Source: Rhizobium sp. SL86
Lineage (GTDB): Bacteria; Pseudomonadota; Alphaproteobacteria; Rhizobiales; Rhizobiaceae
Direction: 5' to 3'
DNA length: 34,962 bases
Assembly (NCBI RefSeq): GCF_026672545.1
Contig: NZ_JAPPRJ010000003.1
Coordinates: 1 to 34,962 of the forward strand
The notes below the pieces were generated by a model. That model was not told where the DNA came from. It ran no database searches and worked only from the letters and a program-made list of their open reading frames with translations. How positions within the stretch are numbered: the stretch's first letter is position 1; each line of letters opens with the position of its first letter. Positions 8,147-16,747 of this stretch are shown here, one piece after another. A program made the translations under genes and the position numbers.

Positions 8147-9964
8147 TCAGAACTCTTCCCAACTGCCATTTGCCACATTGCGCGGCATTGCCTGGCCAAC
8201 ACGTCGCCTTTGACTTACCGAGTCGACACTTTGAACCCTTTCCATCCGGCGTGCCATCTCCCGCAGCTCATGGATCTGCTCGTCGACAAAAAATCGGGAT
8301 ACGAGGTCGCGCAGCTTCGTCGCTTCGGAAGCGAGAGTAGCGGACGCGGCCGAGGACTCCTCGACCATCGCGGCATTCTGCTGCGTCGAGTGATCCATCT
8401 GATTGATCGCCGAATTGATTTCACCAAGTCCGGTTGCCTGCTCCCGTGCAGAGAGCGCGATAGCATCCATATGCAGATTGATCTCGGCAATGTCCTTGCC
8501 GATTTCCTTCAGGGCCTCACCGGTCTCTCGAACGAGCTGAACTCCAGAGCCAACCTCGCCTGCGGACGTGTTGATGAGGGCCTTGATCTCCTTTGCGGCT
8601 TGCGCAGAACGCTGTGCAAGCTCCCTCACCTCCTGGGCGACGACAGCAAAGCCCTTGCCCGCCTCACCGGCACGGGCGGCCTCTACACCGGCATTCAGCG
8701 CCAGCAGATTGGTCTGAAACGCGATCTCGTCGATGACACCGATGATGTTGGAGATTTGCTGTGAGCTCTTCTCGATGCGCTGCATGGCATCTTCTGCGCG
8801 AGATACGACCTGTGTGGACTGGACCGCTGCACCGTTGGCACGGTTCGAGACCATACGGGCTTCATCGGTACGCTTGGTGGAACTGGACACATTGGTCGTG
8901 ATCTCATCGAGTGCAGCCGCAGTCTCCTCCAGTGCCGCAGCCTGCTGCTCAGTGCGCTTTGACAGTGAATCCGCGCCACCAGCGATTTCGTTGGTACCAA
9001 CGTCGATGTTGCGCACCGACGCCATCACCGATTTCACCGCATCGCTCAACTGCACGACAGCCCTGTTAAAGTTGTCCCGGATCGGCTCGTATTCCGGTGC
9101 GAGAGGCATGTCGATACGGCAGGTGAGGTCGCCGGACGCGAGTTTGGCAAGCGATGCGCCGAGCAGATCGGTTGCCTGGCGAAGTTGTCCGGCTTCCCGT
9201 TCGATCCGCTCCTGCTCGACTCGGCGATTGGCCTCTTCCCGGGCACGCATCTCACCTGTCTCACCTTCAAGTGCGAGTGCCTTGAGCGAGTTGTCGCGCA
9301 GGATACCGACAGCTCGCGCCATGTCACCGATCTCGTCGTGCCGTGCAACGCCCGGCACTTCAAGCTCGAAGTCGCCACCGGACATCCGTCTCATGACTTG
9401 AGCCAGAAGGCTGATCGGTCTTACCTGACGCGCCAACAGGAGTATGAGCACCAAACATGATGCGATCAGGACACCGCCCGCCAACCCGGCCATAGCCAGC
9501 ATTGACGTCCAACTGCTTGCTGCAGCCGCACTCGTGTCAAAGGCAATGGCCATTCGACCGATCGTCATAGCCTTGCCCTCTTCAGTCCGGCTGAGCGGGA
9601 CGGACTTAACCAGCAGCGAGCCATCGACTTCCTGCCCGTTCGGCGTCTTCAGACCCTCGATGATGGAGGCCTCACCGATGGAGTAGAATGGATTACCCTT
9701 GTCGTCAAAGATGACTCCCGCGCGGAAATCCGGATCACTGGTTGCCGGGGCAAGCGTCTCCTTTGCCATGGCATCATCGAATTGCCACATGGCATTGGCG
9801 CTTCCGCTCAACACCAGTTGCGCGGTCAGATCGACCTTTTTCTGGAACATGTCGTTTTGCATGTCTGAGCGCGAGAGTGCCGCAAACCCGCCAACGGCGA
9901 AGAGACCAATCGCCATCATCGACATTATCGGGACGAGTAGCTGTGTCTTGAGGGAAGCCTTCAT
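8147..9964 (-). CDS. methyl-accepting chemotaxis protein with C-terminal CheR-binding pentapeptide
   Basis: A 605-residue receptor. TM1 is about residues 9-31. A compact periplasmic domain of about 120 residues (32-152) includes NAMWQFDDAMAKETL and AGVIFDDKGNPFYS, resembling CHASE8-type sensors. TM2 is about 153-177, with HAMP at 178-226, a second HAMP-like unit at 268-312 and the signalling tip AFQTNLLALNAGVEAARAGE at 415-434. The protein ends GSWEEF, matching the WxxF-type tether that recruits the CheR methyltransferase and CheB. The gene follows the binding-protein gene by 56 bases on the same strand, so the two are probably co-transcribed and the receptor likely reads the state of that protein. 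The leader shows AAAGAGGAATGAG before the ATG. Confidence 0.93.
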   Translation of the reverse strand: MKASLKTQLLVPIMSMMAIGLFAVGGFAALSRSDMQNDMFQKKVDLTAQLVLSGSANAMWQFDDAMAKETLAPATSDPDFRAGVIFDDKGNPFYSIGEASIIEGLKTPNGQEVDGSLLVKSVPLSRTEEGKAMTIGRMAIAFDTSAAAASSWTSMLAMAGLAGGVLIASCLVLILLLARQVRPISLLAQVMRRMSGGDFELEVPGVARHDEIGDMARAVGILRDNSLKALALEGETGEMRAREEANRRVEQERIEREAGQLRQATDLLGASLAKLASGDLTCRIDMPLAPEYEPIRDNFNRAVVQLSDAVKSVMASVRNIDVGTNEIAGGADSLSKRTEQQAAALEETAAALDEITTNVSSSTKRTDEARMVSNRANGAAVQSTQVVSRAEDAMQRIEKSSQQISNIIGVIDEIAFQTNLLALNAGVEAARAGEAGKGFAVVAQEVRELAQRSAQAAKEIKALINTSAGEVGSGVQLVRETGEALKEIGKDIAEINLHMDAIALSAREQATGLGEINSAINQMDHSTQQNAAMVEESSAASATLASEATKLRDLVSRFFVDEQIHELREMARRMERVQSVDSVSQRRRVGQAMPRNVANGSWEEF

Positions 9965-10020
9965 CTCATTCCTCTTTTATAAAGGGACCAGGCGGTCCAT
10001 TTGTGCTTGATATGATCCAG

Positions 10021-10890
10021 CTACACGGAGAACCAGTAGCGCCTGTCGATCGCTTTCACGTCCGACGGCAGCATCGGGTTCTCGATTTCGATCAAGGTGC
10101 GTTTGTCGAGGTTCCCCTCTTTAAGGGCAGTCGCGACGTTCTGATCGGCTTTGAACATCGCCTGGTATGAGCCGTCTGCGTGGGCGGCCTCCAAACCCTT
10201 CATGATGTCGTTTCGCAACTCCGGTTTCGTCTTCGAAACGAAGAACATCAACGCGAAACTGTATTTCAGGATAAGGTTCTGCTCCACCGCGAGATTGGGC
10301 GCAGCCGAAAGGTATTGCTTCTGTTCATTGATCGCCTCAAACGCCGCGCGCGGGAAGAAATCCGCGCGCCCGCCGTTGGTCATGCGAAAGAGGTTTTTGT
10401 AAAGGCCTGTGCGCACCGTGATGCCTGCGTTGCGCAGGATGTCGATGTCTCCCCAGCCAGGCCCCTGTATCGCGATGAAGCGACGAAGGGTTTCAATCGA
10501 CGTCACGCTCTGGAAATCGACCTGCCGATCACCATTGATCAGAAAGAGACGATAGCCGAGCAGGCCACCATCGATCGGGAACGGCACTGGCAGGGTCGCA
10601 TCCCAGACGGTCCCGTCTACACCGACCCAGCATATGTCGACATCTCCACCGGTAGCCAGAGCATTGACGAGACCAGACTGTGTTGGGTAGCCGACCGGTG
10701 ACGGTTGCAGGACATAAGGCTTGTCGATCTTGGACAAGGCCAATCTCAGCGCGTTGGCGGGCAATGACGTATTGTCCACCTTCTCCGTGGCATTATACAG
10801 GATCGGGATTTCATCTCCGGCGAAGGCTCGGGAAACCCAGGGCAAAGCCAGTGTGGATGCACTTAAGGCGATGAATTGTCGACGGCGCAT
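10021..10890 (-). CDS. periplasmic solute-binding protein with Tat-type signal
   Basis: A 289-residue exported protein. The N-terminus MRRRQFIALSAS carries an RRxFI twin-arginine motif, followed by a hydrophobic stretch and a likely cleavage after SRAFA. The mature part resembles periplasmic substrate-binding proteins of the extracellular family 3 type, with segments such as GYPTQSGLVNALATGGDVD and AFEAINEQKQYL. No permease or ATPase gene is adjacent; instead a chemoreceptor follows 56 bases downstream on the same strand, which suggests a sensory rather than transport role. I chose the ATG at 10890 because AGAGGA lies just upstream. The Tat signal suggests the protein folds before export. The ligand is unknown. 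Confidence 0.8.
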   Translation of the reverse strand: MRRRQFIALSASTLALPWVSRAFAGDEIPILYNATEKVDNTSLPANALRLALSKIDKPYVLQPSPVGYPTQSGLVNALATGGDVDICWVGVDGTVWDATLPVPFPIDGGLLGYRLFLINGDRQVDFQSVTSIETLRRFIAIQGPGWGDIDILRNAGITVRTGLYKNLFRMTNGGRADFFPRAAFEAINEQKQYLSAAPNLAVEQNLILKYSFALMFFVSKTKPELRNDIMKGLEAAHADGSYQAMFKADQNVATALKEGNLDKRTLIEIENPMLPSDVKAIDRRYWFSV

Positions 10891-11076
10891 ATGATCCTCT
10901 GATGTTGCTAAGCTTTGCGTCAGCACACAAACCACTCTTCACTACATTCGAATAAACTTATTAAGATGTATTTAAGCGCTTTGGATGCCCCCTTTCTGAT
11001 AGTTTTCGTGGTTGCAAGGGTATGCGACACGACGTCAGAGCATTTCAGAGGACCGGAATTGGGCAACGGCTGATAG

Positions 11077-11193
11077 TCGTATCGCAAAGCCAAGGGGGCT
11101 ATAGCCCGAAAGCTCGCCGTGATCCTTCACGCAATGTGGATCTCCGGGAAACCCTTCCGCTGGTCATCGCGAGAGCCGAGTGAGTTCGCATGA
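11077..11193 (+). pseudogene. IS110-family transposase C-terminal stub
   Basis: A 38-codon open stretch beginning just after a stop reads RKAKGAIARKLAVILHAM and then WISGKPFRW, ending at TGA 11191-11193. This is the conserved C-terminal signature of IS110/IS116/IS902 transposases (xRKAKVAxARKLAVIMHRMWxDGxxFRW). Nothing recognisable as the rest of the gene precedes it; the 180 bases up to the binding-protein gene hold only its leader. Confidence 0.6.
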
Positions 11194-11303
11194 TTTATGC
11201 CAATATCCGTATAGATAGCTGATACCAGCGAGATCGTCCGGTCAAGACCGATCCGTACGCATCCGAGCAGGGCCGCCTTGTTCGGATGAACATTATGGAA
11301 GAG

Positions 11304-11335
11304 CACTGGCTATATCGACGTCAATATAGCCAGTG
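11304..11335. repeat. 12-bp perfect inverted repeat before the IS66-type orfA
   Basis: CACTGGCTATAT (11304-11315) and ATATAGCCAGTG (11324-11335) are perfect reverse complements around an eight-base centre that itself contains the palindrome GACGTC. The whole 32-base site is nearly symmetrical and ends eight bases before the ATG at 11344. It could be an operator or a hairpin in the leader. Confidence 0.6.
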
Positions 11336-11343
11336 TTGTAGCC

Positions 11344-11646
11344 ATGGATATTCTCATAGACCGTGAACAAGTCAGCCGCCTGGAGGTTGTGGACAGCGGT
11401 CGCCGCCGCCGGTTCAGTGACGAAGCCAAGCTTGCGATTGTTGCAGAGAGCCTCTCCGCTCCCCGGCAGGTCACGACCACGGCGCAGCGTCACGGGATCA
11501 CGCGCTGGCAGTTGAATGCCTGGCGCAGGGCCGCGCGGGAAGGTCGGCTTGTTCACCGCTCGACGAATGGGTTTATTCCGGCGATCGTTGTTGCCGAGCC
11601 GGTTGTTGGGAGCCCGCCACCTGCGTCGACTGTCGCGGGAGCATGA
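11344..11646 (+). pseudogene. IS66-type orfA (TnpA), probably 3'-truncated
   Basis: The frame encodes about 100 residues: MDILIDREQVSRLEVV, an Arg-rich stretch, and the helix-turn-helix EAKLAIVAESLSAPRQ/TTTAQRHGITRWQLNAWRR typical of IS66-family OrfA. Full-length relatives end with a segment of the type RMEIVxxNGRRVIV, which is absent here; the frame stops after STVAGA. No orfB (TnpB) or orfC follows. It differs from the orfA stub at 3184-3357, so it is from another IS66 element. Confidence 0.75.
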
Positions 11647-11711
11647 GGATTTGTGGGGCGGGATAAAACGGAGTATGTCGTCGCCATTGAGTTTAGGCGG
11701 GACATGCGGTT

Positions 11712-12422
11712 GTGAAGAGGGCAAAACGGGCGGCCAAGAAAACTGCGGAACAGACGACAGCTTCAGAGGATGTCCCTTTCATCCAGCAATTTCGCATCTG
11801 GCTAAAGGGCGTAAGCCCGATGGTATGGCGTAGGGTGCAGGTCGCGTCGACAATGACATTGTGCGAGTTCCATGGCGTCCTTCAGGTTGTGCTGGGATGG
11901 GAAGGCGTCCACCTTTACCAATTCATCATCCACACGGCGCGGTACGGATCGTGGGAAACTGGAGCCCGATCCACCGCCATGACACTTGGCGAATTGAAGC
12001 TGCGCAAGGGCATCCGATTCCTGTACGAGTACGACCTCAACATTCCTTGGGAACATGAAGTCCGGCTGGAGGAGCGCCAACCGGTCAAACCGGACGGTTA
12101 CTATCCGGCATGCACGGGAGGAGACGGCGTCTGCCCGACGGAGGAGTGTGGTGGGCCGGAAGCCTGGATGTGGCGGCAGGACAACGCCTTCGGCTATGAA
12201 ACGATGGACGATCTGGAGATCACAACCGCGTTTCTGCAAGACATAACCGAAAACAAGTCCTTTGCCATGCTGAACGACCCTGATCGCGGGGAGGAACTGC
12301 GCGCTGCCCGGGAGAGACTGAAGGAGCGCGCAAGCTGGCTGGGAGAACGGTTCGAACGGCGGAAAGCGAATAAGCGCCTGCGACAGGGTGAACATCTCTA
12401 CCTTATGCATCAACAGATGTGA
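11712..12422 (+). CDS. plasmid pRiA4b ORF-3-family protein
   Basis: A 236-residue protein with a clear match to the pRiA4b ORF-3 family (also labelled IS1096 passenger TnpR-like): FRIWLKGVSPMVWRRVQV near the N-terminus, LCEFHGVLQVVLGWEGVHLYQF, FLYEYDLNIPWEHEVRLEE, and a Cys-containing segment YYPACTGGDGVCPTEECGG followed by a C-terminal basic helix. The four cysteines could bind a metal. The start is a GTG at 11712; I see no strong ribosome-binding site. Members are common on rhizobial plasmids beside mobile elements, but the biochemical role is not established. It sits between two broken transposase genes. Confidence 0.85.
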   Translation: MKRAKRAAKKTAEQTTASEDVPFIQQFRIWLKGVSPMVWRRVQVASTMTLCEFHGVLQVVLGWEGVHLYQFIIHTARYGSWETGARSTAMTLGELKLRKGIRFLYEYDLNIPWEHEVRLEERQPVKPDGYYPACTGGDGVCPTEECGGPEAWMWRQDNAFGYETMDDLEITTAFLQDITENKSFAMLNDPDRGEELRAARERLKERASWLGERFERRKANKRLRQGEHLYLMHQQM

Positions 12423-12540
12423 CGTTTTGTTCTGCGCGAGCGGCCGGGTCCGTAACCCCGTTGAAGTCTTGCCAGTTCACTGAAGAATTTCCGGATTGCT
12501 AACTGATGAGCGTTATCCCGGTTTTCAGCAAGGATGAAGT

Positions 12541-13352
12541 GTGGAAAACCGGGAAGACGACATGCGAGCGCGACTGATATTGCAAATGTTGAACGGCGAT
12601 AACGAGATTGTCGCGACCGAGACCGTCGCGGATCTGGCGAAGGTGACGAAAAGGCCCGAGGATCTTGGCCTGTCGTTATCCGAGGCAAAGACCCTCCTTG
12701 CAAAACTGCAGCAAGTCATGGTCGAAACACAGGTGGAATCGTGGCTCAGTGAACATCGCGACAGGGATGGCCGCCGTCTGCGAAGCAAAGGCAGCTATCC
12801 CGTTACTTTCCATACCTTGTTTGGCGACGTGCGCCTGAAGAGCCCGCGCTATTACCTGCCAAGGGCTGAAGGCGCGAACAGTCCTGCAACTATTTCACCG
12901 TTGCGGGAGCTAATCCCCGATCAGATCGCGCCCGAACGCCTTTATCTGGAGACCCGGTGGGCCTCACTTGTGCCCTATGCCGCAGCAGCCGAGCTGTTGG
13001 CCGACGTGCTACCTATCGATTGCGGTGCCAATGCCACGACCGTTCGGCAGCATACGTTGCGCGCGGCACGCCGTATCGAGCGTGAGCTGACCGAAGAACG
13101 GGTGTCCTTTATGCAGGATGCATGCCCGCATGACTGGATAAACCTACCCGTTCCGGATGGCCGCATCGTTATTGGTCTGGATGGCGGCTACATCCGAGAC
13201 CGCGATAACCGCAAGAAGAATTTCGAACTGATCGTGGGTCGTTCGCTACCCGAAGACGGTGATCCGCGGTATATCGGCTTCGTCCAGGGTCATGATCGAA
13301 AGCCGCAACGGCGCATCCTCGACCATCTAAAAAAGCAAGGCGTTCAGGCAAA
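12541..13352 (+). pseudogene. ISKra4-family transposase, C-terminally truncated
   Basis: About 270 codons of an ISKra4-type transposase: a helical N-terminus (LILQMLNGDNEIVATETVADL), the segment FGDVRLKSPRYYLPR with RGEGANS-like context, then GRIVIGLDGGYIRDRDNRKK with a catalytic-type Asp, and finally LKKQGVQAN. Full-length proteins continue for 100-200 more residues carrying the remaining catalytic positions. Here the frame breaks at about 13350 where an unrelated leuS fragment begins on the opposite strand. The start is a GTG at 12541. It cannot make an active transposase. Confidence 0.8.
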
Positions 13353-13483
13353 TCTTCGTTGAATGACGGCCAAGGTGCATACGCAACAGAGGTCTGGTGA
13401 CCCAGAATACACCATAATTCCTCGCAGATATGGGGCGCGAAGGGAGCGAGTAGCAGCACGAAGGTCTCCACCGCCGCTCGTGG
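13349..13483 (-). pseudogene. leuS: leucyl-tRNA synthetase internal fragment
   Basis: On the minus strand 45 codons read PRAAVETFVLLLAPFAPHIC, EELWCILGHQ, then TSVAYAPWPSFNEDL. This is the anticodon-binding region of bacterial LeuRS, whose signature is LxxfvxLLaPfaPHiaEELWxxLGhxxsvxxapWPxxde. Both ends are sharp: the left abuts the truncated ISKra4 gene and the right abuts the end of the 304-bp mini-element at 13484. There is no catalytic domain and no start, so it is not functional. It implies that a leuS copy, perhaps a plasmid-borne one, once lay here. Confidence 0.75.
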
Positions 13484-13787
13484 TGTCGCTTTGCATTTAA
13501 TCGTGAGACTCGGCATCCAATCATTTCAACAAGATACCGCTGCACTTTATTTGAGAATTTGCACTTAACTTGAATTTTGAGAGCCAATTTGGCACTTAAT
13601 GTGAGAATGTTTCTCGCAAGGAAGATGTCTGCTTACTGCGGTATCTCCTCGGAAAACACCAAAGATCACAAAAGGTTATCTCCAACTCCGAGATCGTGGA
13701 GCACCAAAAATCGCGTCGAAAAATCTCAAATTAAATGCCAAACAAGAAAGAAACGGCCGCATTCTTACGTTTAAGTGCCAAACGACA
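13484..13787. mobile_element. 304-bp non-autonomous mini-element with TGTCG termini and multiple internal end repeats
   Basis: Both ends read inward from TGTCG: the left starts TGTCGCTTTGCATTTAATCG and the right, on the minus strand, TGTCGTTTGGCACTTAAACG; similarity extends for about 31 bases. Further degenerate copies of a GCACTTAAtnTGAGAAT motif follow inside the left end (13541-13558, 13560-13575, 13588-13609), and one inverted copy inside the right end (13721-13743). Terminal TG..CA plus arrays of transposase-binding repeats are typical of transposons moved by Tn7/Tn5053/Mu-like (TnsB/TniA) DDE enzymes. No gene fits inside. The 5-bp flanks (cgtgg and gatgc) do not match, so no target duplication is visible. 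It lies between a leuS fragment and a tnpA fragment. Confidence 0.6.
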
Positions 13788-14393
13788 GATGCCTATCCGG
13801 CGCTGGCAGATCATATCGGCATGCCGATCAACACCGCGCTCATCATGGAACATTGGGACGAACTCCTGCGCCTTGCCGCCTCGATCACGGCGCGCACCGT
13901 CGCGCCATCGGCGATCCTCAAGAAGTTCTCCGCGTCATCGAAATCCAGCGATCTGGCCAAAGCGTTGCGCGAACTCGGTCGCATCGAGCGCACGTTATTC
14001 ATGATCGAATGGTATTCCAGCTCAGCATTGCGGCGGCGCTGTCAGGCCGGTCTCAACAAGGGCGAAGCCGCGCACAAGCTCAAGCGCGCCGTCTTCTTCC
14101 ACGAGCGCGGCGAAATTCGTGATCGCTCCTTTGACAGTCAGGCATTCCGTGCTTCCGGCCTCAACCTCGTGGTCAGCGCCATCGTCCATTGGAACACCGT
14201 CTATCTCAGCCGGGCAACGGCCCATCTGAGCCAACGGGGCCGATATATTCCCAACGAGCTGCTGAAACACGTCTCGCCGCTCAGTTGGGAGCACATCAAT
14301 CTCACTGGCATCTATTCCTGGGACACGGAGCAGCAGATGCCAGAGGGCTTCAGGCCCTTGCGCCTTCCCGGAAAAACCCTGCGCGCTGCATGA
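13788..14393 (+). pseudogene. tnpA: Tn3-family transposase C-terminal fragment (transposon A)
   Basis: The frame is open from the end of the mini-element and reads YPALADHIG, then TALIMEHWDELLRLAASI, LREIGRIERTLF-like LRELGRIERTLFMIEWYSSS, LNKGEAAHKLKRAVFFHERG, EIRDRSFDSQAFRASGLNLV and finally LTGIYSWD...FRPLRLPGK before TGA. This is the last 200 or so residues of a Tn3-type TnpA, including the glutamate-bearing GEIRDRSF region. The first 750 residues are missing at this place. A 38-bp terminal repeat follows 20 bases after the stop. A matching tnpA 5' end lies at 33980-34188. Confidence 0.85.
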
Positions 14394-14412
14394 CGTTCAC
14401 CGTCCGTTCGAC

Positions 14413-14450
14413 CTTAGCGTGTCTGGGGGAGCAAATCTTGTTCCGACCCC
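14413..14450 (+). repeat. Tn3-type 38-bp terminal inverted repeat (transposon A, tnpA end)
   Basis: The 38 bases begin CTTAGCGTGTCTGG and end CTTGTTCCGACCCC, the standard form of a Tn3-family end read outward (CTTAGCG...CCCC). Bases 1-8 and 19-31 are identical to the partial repeat at 34932-34962, and the inward flanking TCCGTTCG also matches. Directly beyond it (14451) the sequence changes to the interior of another Tn3 transposase, so transposon A appears to have inserted into that gene; TCTCT at 14451-14455 would be its 5-bp target duplication. Confidence 0.85.
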
Positions 14451-16714
14451 TCTCTCTGGTGCGTGATCTCGGTCGGCCACTCCGCGCTGGGGAAGTTCCG
14501 CCTCAGGCGGTAGTCTCCGTGGTCGCCGATCAGTTGGGCATCGACCCTGCAGTGTTCGCGCTCTATGCCCAGCGGGAGGAAACCCGTCGAGAACATACGC
14601 GGGAGATTGTTGCCGCACTGGATCTCCAACCAGTCCGGGCGAGCGATTATCGCTCCCTGATCACTGCGGCGGCACGCGAGGCAGCCGCTACCGAAAAAGG
14701 CGAGCCGATCACCAAGGCCGTGATCGAAGCCCTGAAGAACAGGAAGCTGCTCGTTCCCGTGCCGGAACTGCTGATACGTCTGGCGATGGCGGGCCGGGCG
14801 GCGGCGCGACGACAGGCTTATCGCGGCTTGATCCGGGGCCTGGAGCAAGCGTCCATCGAGGCGCTTAATCAGTTTCTCATCGATCGATCCGGCGATCGGA
14901 GCCATCTCGGCTGGATTGCCGAAGCGCCAGAGGGGACAAAACTGAAGAACCTCAAGGGCCTGATCGCCCGTCTTGAGGTTTTGCGTTTGGCGGCCATTTC
15001 CGATGAGCGGCGTAAAACGATCCATGCCAACCGCTATGGCATCATCGCCCGGGACGCCCGCATTCTGCATGCCCGTGAGATACGACGCCTGACTGTCGAG
15101 CGTCGCTACGCCACGCTCACGGCGTTCGTCATCGAGAGGCAGGCGGCAATTACAGACCTTGCGATCGACATGTTCTGCAAACTGATCGGCAGCACCCGTC
15201 GCAAAGCTGAACTGAGCCGCACAGAACGCCGGCTGAAAGAAGCCGAGGTTCTTGATGGGGTGGCGCTTGATCATCTCAAGCTTGGCGAGGCGCTTCTGGC
15301 CGCGCGTGAGAGCAACACCGATCTCGCATCCGCAGTTGCAGCCTCACTCGGATGGGACGGATTGACCGCCAGCATGGCGGCAGCCAGGTCCATCGTGCGC
15401 CCCGATCGCAGCGACGAATTCGATGAGCTCATCGAGCGGCACAAATCGCTGCGAAAGCTGGGCAGGCTCATGTTCGGCACGTTCTCTTTCCGGTCGTTTC
15501 GTCCCGATGATCCGGTTTTGAGAGCAGTGGATCATCTGCGTGCGCTCTACAGCGGCAGGAAACTACCCGCGCAGGTGCCGTTCGCGTTCATGACCCGCAA
15601 GTGGCGGCGACGTGTGCGCTCGGACGGCGTCACCATCGACCTGCGCGCCTGGGAAGTGGCGGTCCTCGTTCACCTGCGGGAGCGCCTGCGGGCCGGCGAC
15701 ATATGGGTTGATGGCAGCCGGGCATGGCGCAGTTTCGAGGATTATCTTCTGCCTCGACCGATCTTCGCCCTGATGCGGGCCGAAGGGCGGCTCGGGCTTG
15801 CCATCCCTGACAGCTTTGCCGAATGGCGAGCCGAACGCACCGCCACACTCGATGCGAAACTCAAACAGCTGGCAAGGGCGGCGGCCGCCAACGCCATTCC
15901 GGATGCCGCTATTTCCGACAAGGGTTTGTCGGTTTCCCCGATCCGCGAGGAGGAGCGTGACAGGATCGTCGCGCTCAGCCGCCGACTTTATGTTCTGGTG
16001 CCACGGATCAGGATCACCAGCCTGCTTGCTGAGGTCCACAGCTGGACCAGATTCCTCGACAGCTTCACACACTATCGCACCGGCGAGACGGCGAACGATG
16101 AGCCGGCGTTGATGGCCGCGATCCTTGCCGACGCCACCAACGCTGGTGCTGAACGCATGGCGGAAAGCTCACGCGGCGTCACGATCCACCAGATGATGCT
16201 GATGGTAGATCGGCATCTGCGCTCGGAAACCTATGCCACGGCGACCGCCGTGCTGGTCGATGCGCAGCAGGCTCATCCCTTCGCCGCGGTCTGGGGCGAC
16301 GGCCACATCTCCTCATCGGACGGGCAGTTCTTTCCGGCTGGCGGGCGCGGCGAAGCCAACCTCGAATACAATGCAAAATACGGCAAACGGCCGGGTGCCT
16401 CGGTCTACGGCTTCCTGTCTAATCGCTTCGCCTCCTTCTTCTCCCGCATGATCCAGGCCTCCGAGAGCGAAGCGCCCTACGTGCTCGATGGCCTCCTTCA
16501 CAATGAAAGCTCCGTCGAAATCCATGAGCATGCAACCGATACCGCCGGCGCGACCGAAACGACATTCGCTATGTTCCACGGCTTCGGCTACAGGCTCATT
16601 CCCCGTATCGCACTCACCGGCGACTATCTCTGGAACGAAATTGACCGACCCCTCGAACGCTTCAGGCCGATCCGCGCTAACCGTTTCAATCCAAACAACT
16701 TCGCTTTCCCTTAG
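14451..16714 (+). pseudogene. tnpA: second Tn3-family transposase, 5'-truncated and internally deleted (transposon B)
   Basis: About 754 codons of TnpA. Similarity begins at once with LGRPLRAGEVPPQAVVSVV, which in full proteins lies near residue 70, so the N-terminus is lost to the transposon A end at 14450. The core continues through YYLV-type helices to the catalytic-region motifs VWGDGHISSSDGQFFPAG and HATDTAGATE. After FHGFGYRLIPRI the sequence jumps straight to the extreme tail (LTGDYLWNEI...FRPIR), so about 230 residues including the catalytic glutamate region are deleted in frame. The stop codon TAG lies inside the downstream 38-bp terminal repeat. The gene is inactive. Confidence 0.85.
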
Positions 16715-16747
16715 CGGGTATTATTGCAGAAATGCCCACGGAGCCCC
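16710..16747 (+). repeat. Tn3-type 38-bp terminal inverted repeat (transposon B)
   Basis: The repeat starts CTTAGCGGGTATTATTGC and ends CCCACGGAGCCCC, exactly 38 bases in the CTTAGCG...CCCC form. It differs in the interior from the transposon A ends, confirming a second Tn3-type element. The tnpA stop codon (16712-16714) is within it. Confidence 0.85.

Noticed and set aside
8000..8764. Plus-strand frame of 254 codons
   Set aside because: Antisense to the conserved signalling domain of the second chemoreceptor.
13490..13783. Repeated motif considered as a CRISPR array
   Set aside because: Copies are degenerate, unevenly spaced and inverted at the right side; they fit transposon end repeats instead.
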